Shown piece by piece: positions 44,858-53,411 of a stretch of DNA of 64,000 nucleotides; the stretch's first letter is position 1; each line of letters begins with the position of its first letter. Source of the DNA: Rickettsiales bacterium (lineage in GTDB: Bacteria; Pseudomonadota; Alphaproteobacteria; Rickettsiales; JABIRX01); the NCBI GenBank assembly GCA_016778805.1, contig JADHOX010000002.1, forward strand, positions 8,001 through 72,000, given 5' to 3'. The position numbers and the translations under genes were made by a program. The notes under the pieces were generated by a model. The model made no database searches and had not been told where the DNA came from. It worked only from the letters and a program-made list of their open reading frames with translations.

Positions 44858-46414
44858 TTAAGAAATTTTTTCTTCAATTAATTTTATCATATTATCAATA
44901 CCAAAAATTTCTATAAAGCTTCCCATTCTAGGACCTTGCTTTTGTCCAAGTAAAATTTGGTATAATGCCCCAAACCATTCTTTCAGTTCAAATTCATGTT
45001 TTTTACCAATATCATAAACAATAGTTTGAATCTCACTCGCTTTAGAATCTAAGGCAAGTTTTGATAATTGTTCTTTTAGTTCGTTGATAGCAGTTTTTTC
45101 TATTGTGCTTGCCAGTCTGAATTCTTTAAAAGGCTTAATAAAGTCTTCATAATAATTAATTGCAAACTGAGTTAGGTTATCAAGTAAAGGCGCTTTCTCT
45201 TTATTTAGATTAGCATCATATTTTGCAATGAAGCCCCATAAAATATCGTTGTTTTCAGGGTTACAAGCTGATGCTAAATTAAGAAGTAGAGAAAAAGAAA
45301 TATTTCCTGTGTTATTATCAGGTAATTTATTTCCAAAAATATAAAAAATAGGGCTTTTATATTTTTCTTCCTCACTATCACAAGATTTGTATTTATTTAA
45401 AAAAGTGAGATATTCATCTGTCGCTTTGGGTATTACATCAAAGAATAATCTTTTCGCAGATTTTGGTTTTAAATACATGTAATAACTAAGGCTTTCATGT
45501 GGGGCATATCTTAGCCATTCCTCCATAGTTAAGCCATTACCTTTAGATTTAGAAATTTTTTGACCTGCATCATCAAGAAATAATTCATAATGATAAGTTA
45601 CAGGTGACTTACTTCCAATAATTTTACAAAGTTTACTTGCTAGGTCTGCTGAGCTAATAAGATCTTTACCATACATTTCATAATTAACCTCAAGAGCCGA
45701 CCATCTCATACCAAAATCAGCTTTCCATTGTAATTTACAATTACCATTACCAACATAACATTCTTGAATTTGGTCATTAGAGTCATAAAACTTAACAGTT
45801 TTATTGTCTTTATTTACGGAAATTACTCCTTTTTCTAAAACCTTTCCAGATGCGGGACATATGGGCATAAAAATTGAGTATTCCTCACGTCTTTCAGTGC
45901 CTAGTGTGTTTTTAATAAGGTTGTTGATTTCTTCATAATTAAGTAAAATCTTTTCAAGAGTATCGTTAAATTTCCCATTATTGTAATATTGTGAACTACT
46001 TGCAAATTCAAAATCAAAGTTAAATTTTGTCAAAAATGCAATTAATCGTTTATTCATATTAGCACCAAAACTCGATGCTGTACCATATGGATCGGGAACT
46101 TTTGTTAAAGATAATCCTATACTTTTATGTAAAACTTCTTGATTTGGAAGATTGCTAGGAACTTTTCTCAAAGCATCCATATCATCTGAGAAGCAGATTA
46201 GCTTGGTTGGTATTTCCGGAGCTAAAATGTTGAACGCTTTGATAATCATTGACGTTCTTGCAACTTCACCAAATGTTCCAATATGCGGAAGTCCTGATGG
46301 ACCATATCCTGTTTCAAATAAAACATAACCTTTCTTAGGTGTGGTATTGTTTATTTGTTTTAATAATCTTTTAGCTTCAACAAAAGGCCAAGAATTAATA
46401 TTTAAATCATTCAT
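44858..46414 (-). CDS. lysS: Lysine--tRNA ligase, class I
   Basis: An archaeal-type class I LysRS of 518 residues, distinct from the common class II enzyme and typical of alphaproteobacteria including Rickettsia. The HIGH-type motif is GPSGLPHIGTFGEVART and the KMSKS-type motif KISKSKGNG (about residues 288-296). The C-terminal alpha-helical cage ends near residue 518. It is the last gene of the pilus-linked minus-strand run: the TPR-like gene ends 1 nt before its start. Confidence 0.96.
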   Translation of the reverse strand: MNDLNINSWPFVEAKRLLKQINNTTPKKGYVLFETGYGPSGLPHIGTFGEVARTSMIIKAFNILAPEIPTKLICFSDDMDALRKVPSNLPNQEVLHKSIGLSLTKVPDPYGTASSFGANMNKRLIAFLTKFNFDFEFASSSQYYNNGKFNDTLEKILLNYEEINNLIKNTLGTERREEYSIFMPICPASGKVLEKGVISVNKDNKTVKFYDSNDQIQECYVGNGNCKLQWKADFGMRWSALEVNYEMYGKDLISSADLASKLCKIIGSKSPVTYHYELFLDDAGQKISKSKGNGLTMEEWLRYAPHESLSYYMYLKPKSAKRLFFDVIPKATDEYLTFLNKYKSCDSEEEKYKSPIFYIFGNKLPDNNTGNISFSLLLNLASACNPENNDILWGFIAKYDANLNKEKAPLLDNLTQFAINYYEDFIKPFKEFRLASTIEKTAINELKEQLSKLALDSKASEIQTIVYDIGKKHEFELKEWFGALYQILLGQKQGPRMGSFIEIFGIDNMIKLIEEKIS

Positions 46415-46415
46415 C

Positions 46416-47171
46416 TTAAATTTTCTCTTTTTGCTTATTTCTTCTTCTCAATTCATCGATAATTTCAAAACGAAATTTCTTATCTTTCAATCTATCTCTG
46501 ATAAAATATTCCATAAAATTTAATTCTCCATCAGATAAGTTCTCATGATTTTCGAGTATATTGATAATAATTTCTTTAGAAGCTTGATTTTCTCCTAATT
46601 GCTCAAATATAAAAGCTGGCATTTGTCTTGCCCATAATGGCATATTTATATCATTAGGAGCATTTGCGAGTTCTTGTGAAATCTCTAATGCTAATTTTTT
46701 ATCTTTTAAAATATGATTTGCAATATAAGTTGCTTGAACAAGCCACCACCATTTTTCTCTTACATTTTTATTAGCATGCTGTCTTAGATATTTTACAACA
46801 TAGATTGTATCAGTTTTTGTTTGAGTTTGTGAGTAATAGTAACTTGCAAGTGCAGGGACAAAGTTTGAAGATGAGTCAAGGCTATCTAACAGCATAAACC
46901 ATTCATAAAGCTTTTCATAATTATATTCTCTTAATGCGGTAAATCTGCCCCAACTATCTCCAGCATTCTGAATAATGAAAGCTAAATATCTGAAGTAAAA
47001 TTGTTGATCACCTAAAGCTAAAATATTAACGGTTTTCTGGTTTGGTACATCAGGTACAATTATCATATCAGGTTTTATTGATTTGATTTTTGACCAAATT
47101 ATAATTTGCGCTAATAACAATGCTATCAATGCAAAAGATATGAATCGGTTATTGTCAGCTGAAAATTGCAT
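46416..47171 (-). CDS. Membrane-anchored TPR-like protein of unknown function
   Basis: A 251-residue protein with one N-terminal membrane helix (about residues 10-28) and a helical, probably periplasmic domain resembling tetratricopeptide repeats (KKLALEISQELANAPNDI, NQASKEIIINILENHENL). No named family is recognised. Its start directly abuts the upstream permease stop and its own stop is 1 nt before lysS. Its place in the secretin operon suggests an accessory role in pilus or secretion assembly; this is inference. Confidence 0.72.
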   Translation of the reverse strand: MQFSADNNRFISFALIALLLAQIIIWSKIKSIKPDMIIVPDVPNQKTVNILALGDQQFYFRYLAFIIQNAGDSWGRFTALREYNYEKLYEWFMLLDSLDSSSNFVPALASYYYSQTQTKTDTIYVVKYLRQHANKNVREKWWWLVQATYIANHILKDKKLALEISQELANAPNDINMPLWARQMPAFIFEQLGENQASKEIIINILENHENLSDGELNFMEYFIRDRLKDKKFRFEIIDELRRRNKQKEKI

Positions 47172-47936
47172 TTAAAACTCTCGTTTTTTGAAATCAAGCA
47201 ATGTTGCTACTAAGATTAAGGCAACATAAATAAATGTTTGGAAAGTTATGATTTGAAAAATAGCAATTTCAACTGATTGATAAACAAGCCATTTGCTTTT
47301 TGTAAATAGGTCTAATCTCGGTAAAAAAATAGAAACAAATTTTAAAAACAATTCCATCAAAGTGTTTAAGTTAAAGTTTTGAACTTGTTTTGGAATAATT
47401 ATTGTGGATACAGCAAAGCCAATAATTCTTGATAAAAAATAAGTACAAAAGCTAAGTAAAACAGATGTAACTGCACTTTTCAGCATTAAAGATGATAATA
47501 TAGCAAAAGATGAAATAATAAGAATTTCATAAAACAGAGATAAACACCATAATAGGCTGATAACAAAGCTTAATTTAAAAAAAACAACCAAAATGAAAAG
47601 TAAAGGTACAAGTATAATTGCCGCTAAACAAGCAAAAGCAAAAAAATATGCTAAGACAAATTTACTTCTTGAAATCGGTCTTGATAGGTTAAATTCAATT
47701 TCGCGATTATCAAATGATCTTCTTATATGAAAACATATAAATAATATCATACCAATTATGAGTATTAATCTTGCAGAGCCAGAGATATAAGCTACCTGCA
47801 TTAATGATTGCTCTGACAGAGCTGTTGAACCAAGAAACATTGATATACCTGCTGCGATAACTATTAAGATCATGAGCCCTAAAAATAGCCAATCTCTACT
47901 TGCTGTAAGTAAAATATAACGAATTATTGGTTGCAT
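47172..47936 (-). CDS. ABC-2-like multi-pass membrane protein
   Basis: A 254-residue integral membrane protein with about six helices. The cytoplasmic loop RRSFDNREIEFNLSRPISRSKFVLAYFF resembles ABC-2 type permeases (NosY/GldF-like), in which the coupling helix follows such a segment. No ATPase is adjacent, so either the ATPase is elsewhere or the protein has another use. It starts 3 nt after the secretin stop and is followed without a gap by the TPR-like gene. Confidence 0.72.
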   Translation of the reverse strand: MQPIIRYILLTASRDWLFLGLMILIVIAAGISMFLGSTALSEQSLMQVAYISGSARLILIIGMILFICFHIRRSFDNREIEFNLSRPISRSKFVLAYFFAFACLAAIILVPLLFILVVFFKLSFVISLLWCLSLFYEILIISSFAILSSLMLKSAVTSVLLSFCTYFLSRIIGFAVSTIIIPKQVQNFNLNTLMELFLKFVSIFLPRLDLFTKSKWLVYQSVEIAIFQIITFQTFIYVALILVATLLDFKKREF

Positions 47937-47939
47937 TTT

Positions 47940-49601
47940 TTAAAAGAAAAACGGTCTTGGATCTGTTGTAAAATCTTTCATGAATCTTTTATCTGATTCT
48001 TCAACAGCATTATTTGGTGTAATTATTGAGGCTTTAAGCAAAATTACAGTTTCTGTAACTTTTAATTCTTTTAATTGTGATTTAAATAAATAACCTAAAA
48101 CAGGAATGTTCATCAAATATGGAACACCATTTTCAATTATATGATTTTTTTGTTCTATTAATCCACCCATTACAATTGATTCGCCATTTTTGATTTTGAC
48201 AACAGTGTCCATTTCCCTTACAGCAACTTGCGGAACTGAGCTTGTGATTCCTGAGTCTTCACCAAGAGAGGCTGCTGTAAGTGTAACAGCAGGGTCTTCA
48301 ACAGAACTTAAATAGGTTGTAATAGTTGGCCTAACATTCATCAAAATTTCATTCTTTTTCAAATCGATTGATGGTAAGATGCTCATTATAATACCGATAG
48401 GTGTCGTTTGAATTTCGCTTGAGATGTTAGTAGTTGTCCCGCCAGTATCTCCAGTAGTAGTAGTTTGGTCGTAAGAAATATCAAAATAAACTTCATTTTC
48501 AGAAAAGCTTAGTAAAGCTTGTTGATTATTAACGGCAGTTACTCTTGGACTTGATAATGTTCTTGTGGTACCAAACTGTTCAAGCATTGTTAGAGTAGCT
48601 GAAAATGAATTTTTACCACCTTTAGAATTATTTGAAAAAATAACGCCAAAAGGATTTACAAAAGTTGTTGAGTCTTCAGAAGCAAAGTCAGTAAAGTCAG
48701 CATTTGTGACATCTGATATACCTGACCAATCTATACCAGTTCTAAACTCATCAGTTAAAATTACCTCAACAATTTTCGCTTCTATCAATACTTGTGCTGA
48801 AGCGCTAACCCTTACTTCTTCAAGATAATCTTTAATAATTTTATGGTCTCTATCATAAGCTTTAACAGTGATAATTCCAGCTTGTTTATTAATTGTAACA
48901 AAAGATAATTGATCATCTTCATTTGCAAAGTTTTGTGCATTTTCAAGACCAATAATTTTGTTCAAATTATCAGTGATTGTTTGCCAAAGGTCTCCACCAG
49001 TTGTAGAAGAAATGTTGGTTGAGCCACCAGTTGTAATTTCATTTTCACCTGTTGAAGTTGAAATTGCAATGGTTGAGGAGTTGTTTCTAACGAAATTTAG
49101 AAATTTTAAATCATAGTTTACTACATAAGGCAAATCTTTTGTAACTTTTAAAATACCATCATTTACAGAAATTTTTAAATTTGTTAAAGCTGCAATACTT
49201 TCTATTACTTCCTGAAAAGGTCTTTCTTTTACAATTAGAATAATATTACCTGATATATCCGGGCTAATTTGAGTTTCAACATCAGCTATTCTGGCAAGTT
49301 CAATAATAACTTCTTTAATTGGTACGTCTTCAGTAACAGAAAGTGTTATAAGCTTATTACTTGCAAGTTTTGGTTCTTGCGGTGCCATGAGCATTTGTTC
49401 AAAATCAAGATTATTATAAGAGCGCTTTATCGCATCTTCTTCTTCAGCTTCAGTTGAACGAGGTTTAAGGAGGTTATCTTTAAAGCTTTCACGAGTAATT
49501 TTTGAATTTGGATCATATTGATCTTTGTCCTCGATATCTTTAATAAAATTACATCCAGATTGTGCGAATAAAAAAATAGTGAGCAGAAAAAACTTCATCA
49601 A
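47940..49601 (-). CDS. Secretin lipoprotein, PilQ/MshL/GspD superfamily
   Basis: A 553-residue outer-membrane secretin, the exit pore of type IV pilus, MSHA-type pilus or type II secretion systems. The N-terminal signal ends in QSGC, a lipobox with Cys17. A STN-like domain follows (LSVTEDVPIKEVIIELARIADVE, about residues 85-107). The C-terminal secretin domain shows SSPRVTAVNNQQA, IMSILPSIDL, a QVAVREMDTVVKIKNGESIVMGGLI motif and PVLGYLFKS. MshL is the closest architecture I recognise. It lies 50 nt after the prepilin peptidase gene, on the same strand. Confidence 0.93.
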   Translation of the reverse strand: MMKFFLLTIFLFAQSGCNFIKDIEDKDQYDPNSKITRESFKDNLLKPRSTEAEEEDAIKRSYNNLDFEQMLMAPQEPKLASNKLITLSVTEDVPIKEVIIELARIADVETQISPDISGNIILIVKERPFQEVIESIAALTNLKISVNDGILKVTKDLPYVVNYDLKFLNFVRNNSSTIAISTSTGENEITTGGSTNISSTTGGDLWQTITDNLNKIIGLENAQNFANEDDQLSFVTINKQAGIITVKAYDRDHKIIKDYLEEVRVSASAQVLIEAKIVEVILTDEFRTGIDWSGISDVTNADFTDFASEDSTTFVNPFGVIFSNNSKGGKNSFSATLTMLEQFGTTRTLSSPRVTAVNNQQALLSFSENEVYFDISYDQTTTTGDTGGTTTNISSEIQTTPIGIIMSILPSIDLKKNEILMNVRPTITTYLSSVEDPAVTLTAASLGEDSGITSSVPQVAVREMDTVVKIKNGESIVMGGLIEQKNHIIENGVPYLMNIPVLGYLFKSQLKELKVTETVILLKASIITPNNAVEESDKRFMKDFTTDPRPFFF

Positions 49602-49651
49602 TTAAAAATAGTTTAAATATTAACTAAAAAAGAGCAAACTGGATTTAGTTT

Positions 49652-50368
49652 TTATAATATCCCATAACTAATTAAAAAAGCAATCGACAATGATGGAAAA
49701 AACGGAAAAATATCTTGTTTATAAAGCTTTTGCCAAATTAATCCAAATATTGTTCCTAATAGGCCAGATAATAATAAAAAATATGGGAAGTTTTCTATTC
49801 CAATAAAAATTGTTACAATAAAGGCAAGATTGATATCAGCCATGCCAAGCCCATCGCGTTTGCGAATAAAATAATAGCTAAATTTTAAAATTAGACCTGA
49901 GAAGTAAATTAAAAGCGGGTTTATTAATAGCTCATTTTTGTCGAATCCATTTTCATAGCCATACCAAAAAGCTAAAAATATAAGTATAGCTTGAAACTTT
50001 AAGGGGACCTCAAATGTTCTGATATCCAAATAAGAAGCAACAAATAAACTAAAAAAAGTGGCAGTCCATATAAAGCCAGTTATATTAAAACCAGATTTAA
50101 GGCAGATGAACAAAAATAACAAACCGCAGAAAATTTCAATGAAAGGGTAGCTAATGCAAATTTTGCTATGGCAATATTTACATTTTCCCTTTTGCAAAAT
50201 ATATGAAATTATCGGGAGTAATGTTATAAAACCTAGAGTTTGATTGCAATTACGACATTTTGATCTTGTCCAGCCGATTGGTTGTTTCATTGGTAATCTA
50301 TATCCTAAAACTGATGCAAAGCTACCAAAGAAAGTACCTAAAACAAATGCATATAAAAATGTAATCAT
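49652..50368 (-). CDS. pilD: Prepilin peptidase (A24 family)
   Basis: A 238-residue bifunctional leader peptidase/N-methyltransferase candidate. It begins with the usual GTFFGSFASVLGYRLP and has two CxxC pairs (Cys38/41 and Cys63/66) for zinc. The catalytic aspartates are Asp115 in YLDIRTFEVP and Asp178 in GLGMADINLA; the usual GxGD is altered to GMAD but the Asp remains. It is the first gene of the minus-strand pilus operon and diverges from the pilin-like operon it presumably serves, with a 133-nt shared spacer. Confidence 0.92.
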   Translation of the reverse strand: MITFLYAFVLGTFFGSFASVLGYRLPMKQPIGWTRSKCRNCNQTLGFITLLPIISYILQKGKCKYCHSKICISYPFIEIFCGLLFLFICLKSGFNITGFIWTATFFSLFVASYLDIRTFEVPLKFQAILIFLAFWYGYENGFDKNELLINPLLIYFSGLILKFSYYFIRKRDGLGMADINLAFIVTIFIGIENFPYFLLLSGLLGTIFGLIWQKLYKQDIFPFFPSLSIAFLISYGIL

Positions 50369-50411
50369 AAAGTTAATATTGTTTTTGATTAATAATATTT
50401 ACATTGTAAAA

Positions 50412-50483
50412 AGATGCAAATACAAGAAATTAGAATTTTTTAATCTGCCTAAAATTATTAAGACCAAAGCTAAATTTGCATCT
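50412..50483. promoter_or_regulatory. Inverted 10-bp sites in the divergent pilus control region
   Basis: AGATGCAAAT at 50412-50421 and its exact complement ATTTGCATCT at 50474-50483 lie 62 bp apart centre to centre, close to six helical turns. In each case the site reads ATTTGCATCT towards the gene it precedes. The remaining part of the 133-nt gap has no clear consensus promoter; a TACAAT on the minus strand follows the left copy. Confidence 0.45.
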
Positions 50484-50501
50484 ATTATTGATTTATTTTT
50501 T

Positions 50502-51323
50502 ATGTGTTCATCTCTGAAAAAGGCATATACTTTGCTTGAACAGGCAATAGCAATATCGATTCTGGCTTTTTTAGTGATGGTGATGGTTATGATTTCTGAC
50601 TATCAATATGATGTTAGTTTTTATAATGATACTGAAGAAAAAATTAACCAAATTGAGAAATCTTTAATCAGTCATATGATCAGATACTCAAAAGATAGCA
50701 ATGTTGTTTTCGGCAATCCTTTACCTTGTCCAGCTCTAATTACAAATAGTATAAATTTATCAACATTTGGTAAGAGTAATTCTCAGTATGATGATGCAGG
50801 AGGCGATTGTTTAGGAAGTTACAAAACAGATATATCAAATTTAAATAATTATTATTATGGAATGGTACCAGTTAGAACGCTTGGTTTACCTGATGATTAT
50901 GCTTTTGATAGTTGGGGAAGGAGGTTTTTGTTTTTGATAAATAAAGATATTTTTAAATCAAGAAATCAAGATTTGCTAACAGATGATTACAGCACATCCT
51001 TATATTTCATTATAAGTTATGGTAAAAATGGCTATGGCGCATATGGTAAAAATGGCAGTTTGTTATCAGATTCTCTAGCATCTACATATGAAAAACATAA
51101 TATATTAAGTAGCTTGAGTATAAATGATATTCAAGATATGCCAAGACAGAATAATTATGATGATATTGTTGTTAATAAAACATTATTGCAATTTGTAGCG
51201 GATTTATCTGGAGGAGTTATATATTCAAGTTCAGAATGCTCGACTTTACAGTCTTATAATGAGTCTTGTGCTTATTATGATTCAGTAAATGATGTTTCCG
51301 AATTCTCATGTGTTTTTAGGTAG
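50502..51323 (+). CDS. Pilin-like protein 1 (prepilin N-terminal motif)
   Basis: A 273-residue protein starting at the ATG at 50502; the frame is open earlier but that stretch overlaps the divergent peptidase gene. The prepilin motif is KKA/YTLLEQAIAIS with Glu at +5 and a 20-residue hydrophobic helix. The head domain has NPLPCPAL, VPVRTLGLPDDYAFDSWGRRF and IISYGKNGYGAYGKNG, all repeated in the next pilin-like genes. A pseudopilin or minor pilin processed by the prepilin peptidase is likely. It is first of four in an operon. Confidence 0.85.
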   Translation: MCSSLKKAYTLLEQAIAISILAFLVMVMVMISDYQYDVSFYNDTEEKINQIEKSLISHMIRYSKDSNVVFGNPLPCPALITNSINLSTFGKSNSQYDDAGGDCLGSYKTDISNLNNYYYGMVPVRTLGLPDDYAFDSWGRRFLFLINKDIFKSRNQDLLTDDYSTSLYFIISYGKNGYGAYGKNGSLLSDSLASTYEKHNILSSLSINDIQDMPRQNNYDDIVVNKTLLQFVADLSGGVIYSSSECSTLQSYNESCAYYDSVNDVSEFSCVFR

Positions 51324-51329
51324 GTGCTA

Positions 51330-52154
51330 ATGAGAAAAGCTTTTACGATTCTTGAATTAACAATAGTTATAACAATTATGGGATTTATGTCTTTTACTTT
51401 TTTTGGCGTAATTGACAGTTATATAAAAGTTAATAGTTATAAAACAACTTTTAAAAGGATTGATGAAATTGAAATTGCCTTTTTGAAATATCTTAAAAAT
51501 AATAAAGGTTTGCCTTGTCCTGCCTCAAGTTCTTTAAGTTTTGATAAAGATGGGTATGGAGAGAATGGTGATTCTTGTGTTTCGGGTAATACCTCTTTTA
51601 GTTGCGATAAAGCTTCTAAGGTTTTTGAGGGAGGTGTTGTTGTTGGTTATAAAGGATCTGTTCCAGCTGTTACTTTAGGTTTGCCTGCAGAAATAATGTA
51701 TGATGGTTTTGGTCGCCGTTTTACATATTATTTACCAAGTAATTTGACCTGTTTAAACGGTTCAACAACTAATGTTAATTTTCACATCAATGAGGATAGA
51801 TTGGCAATAGTTAAAAATAAATCTGGTTCAACAACTGAGCTTCACTCATATGAAGGGTTAGCTTATGTTCTCATCTCTCATGGAAAGAATGGATTTGGTG
51901 CATTTACTAAATCTGGAAATCAAGTTGGTTATTCAAATTCATCAACAGATGAAAGTGAAAATATAGATTTAGATAAAATCTTTGTTTTTAATTATTTTAG
52001 ACCTGAGTCTATGGATGATATTATAAGATTTAAGGATAAATGGCAGTTAATGGTTGATTTGGATAGTCTTGAGGAAGTCAAAAGATATCCAAGTGATGAA
52101 TGTACCTGCACGAATATATCTGTAACAAAATTTAACGATTTATGTTTTAATTAA
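51330..52154 (+). CDS. Pilin-like protein 2
   Basis: A 274-residue prepilin-like protein. MRKA/FTILELTIVITIMG is an ideal class III-type cleavage and methylation signal with Glu at +5. It repeats the family head: GLPCPASS, VPAVTLGLPAEIMYDGFGRRF and LISHGKNGFGAFTKSG, and ends with paired cysteines (ECTC). A GTG at 51324 is in frame but the ATG at 51330 sits at the right distance before the motif. The stop overlaps the next start by 1 nt. Confidence 0.87.
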   Translation: MRKAFTILELTIVITIMGFMSFTFFGVIDSYIKVNSYKTTFKRIDEIEIAFLKYLKNNKGLPCPASSSLSFDKDGYGENGDSCVSGNTSFSCDKASKVFEGGVVVGYKGSVPAVTLGLPAEIMYDGFGRRFTYYLPSNLTCLNGSTTNVNFHINEDRLAIVKNKSGSTTELHSYEGLAYVLISHGKNGFGAFTKSGNQVGYSNSSTDESENIDLDKIFVFNYFRPESMDDIIRFKDKWQLMVDLDSLEEVKRYPSDECTCTNISVTKFNDLCFN

Positions 52155-53410
52155 TGTTGTGGCCGAGGAAGGCCTTTTCGCTCATTGAGGTTGCATATTT
52201 ACAATGTCTTCTTGCTAGTTTAATCATTACCTCGCTTGTTATTAAAGATATTAAAGATTTGCCTAATAAGATCTCAGATACTGAAAATGATTTAATGTAT
52301 ATAGCGCAAGCATTTGATGGGTTTTGGTTAAAAAATAATTATTTGCCTTGCCCAGCTATGCCAAATAAAGCTGTTTTTGATGATGGTTATGCTGAAGAAG
52401 CTAGAGATGATAATAATTGCTGGGCTTTAAATGGTATAGTTGTTTCAGGAAATTCTCAATATTATATTGGAGCTATTCCTACTGATGTTCTTAATATAAG
52501 TAATAAATATGTAAAAGATGTTTTCGGCGGGAAATTTTTTTATGTTGTAAGATCGGATCTTATAGATTCTTTTGATCTGAAATTATCAAGAGACATTCTT
52601 TTTCATAAGTTTAAAGATATTATTTGGTTTTCAGCTGAATCTGAAATTATTGATAATAAATATTGGTTATCTTTAAATAGGCCAAACTTCATTATAGAGT
52701 CTTCTGGAAGTAATTTGATAATAGAGCAGTTTAAGCAAGAAAAGTTTGTTTCAACGAAAAGCTTAAGGTTCAGTGTTATACCTAATTTCAAAAGTTTGTT
52801 TTTGGAAATAAAATTTGATAAAATAACTGATTTTAAACTAAGTTTTTTAGGTCTCGATCTTGAGTTTAAAAGGGATGATAATGATTGTTGGTTAAATAAT
52901 TTTGAATCTTATGAAGATCTTTATTTTGATTGTGAGGATGATCTTAAAATTGAATTTCAAGAATCAACTTTTGATCAGATGATAATTAGGATAAATCATG
53001 ATAAGTCTTATGTTTTTTTTGTTGATAGTAATGATTTAGTTTTAAATATTAATAGTGAAAAAGATTTTTATGTGAAAAATATAATTACTTATGATCAAGT
53101 TTTAGATTATCAGATTTTAATCAAATATGTTCAATTTTTGCCAAAGTTTGAAGATTTAAATTTAGTCAAAAATAATGAAAATTTAGATTTTTCTTTTTTA
53201 ATAATAAGTAACTTACGAAATCAGTATTTAAGTTTTAATCTAAATGGTAATTTTTTTGAGAAAGGTTTTAAACCAGAAAGTACAATTAATTTTGCTAAGT
53301 TTTTTGATAATAAAGAGATAAATTTTCAATGTGCAGATTATTATATTGCATGTTCATTTTTAAACAAAGATAATGATTACAGTTTAGTTGTAAGAAATTA
53401 TTTTGATTAA
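52154..53410 (+). CDS. Pilin-like protein 3 with a different C-terminal domain
   Basis: A 418-residue member. It has the prepilin motif RKA/FSLIEVAYLQCLLASLII and the family head up to about residue 140 (NYLPCPAMP, IPTDVLNISNKYVKDVFGGKF). The common C-terminal ISYGKNG segment is absent; instead residues 160-418 form a beta-rich, Asp/Phe/Ile-rich region I do not recognise. Its start overlaps the stop of protein 2 by 1 nt and its stop is 1 nt before the ATG of protein 4. It could be a tip or adhesin minor pilin. Confidence 0.8.
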   Translation: MLWPRKAFSLIEVAYLQCLLASLIITSLVIKDIKDLPNKISDTENDLMYIAQAFDGFWLKNNYLPCPAMPNKAVFDDGYAEEARDDNNCWALNGIVVSGNSQYYIGAIPTDVLNISNKYVKDVFGGKFFYVVRSDLIDSFDLKLSRDILFHKFKDIIWFSAESEIIDNKYWLSLNRPNFIIESSGSNLIIEQFKQEKFVSTKSLRFSVIPNFKSLFLEIKFDKITDFKLSFLGLDLEFKRDDNDCWLNNFESYEDLYFDCEDDLKIEFQESTFDQMIIRINHDKSYVFFVDSNDLVLNINSEKDFYVKNIITYDQVLDYQILIKYVQFLPKFEDLNLVKNNENLDFSFLIISNLRNQYLSFNLNGNFFEKGFKPESTINFAKFFDNKEINFQCADYYIACSFLNKDNDYSLVVRNYFD

Positions 53411-53411
53411 T

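Noticed and set aside
50244-50501. An 86-residue N-terminal extension of pilin-like protein 1
   Set aside because: It overlaps the divergent prepilin peptidase gene and would place the prepilin cleavage motif deep inside the protein; the ATG at 50502 gives a normal leader.
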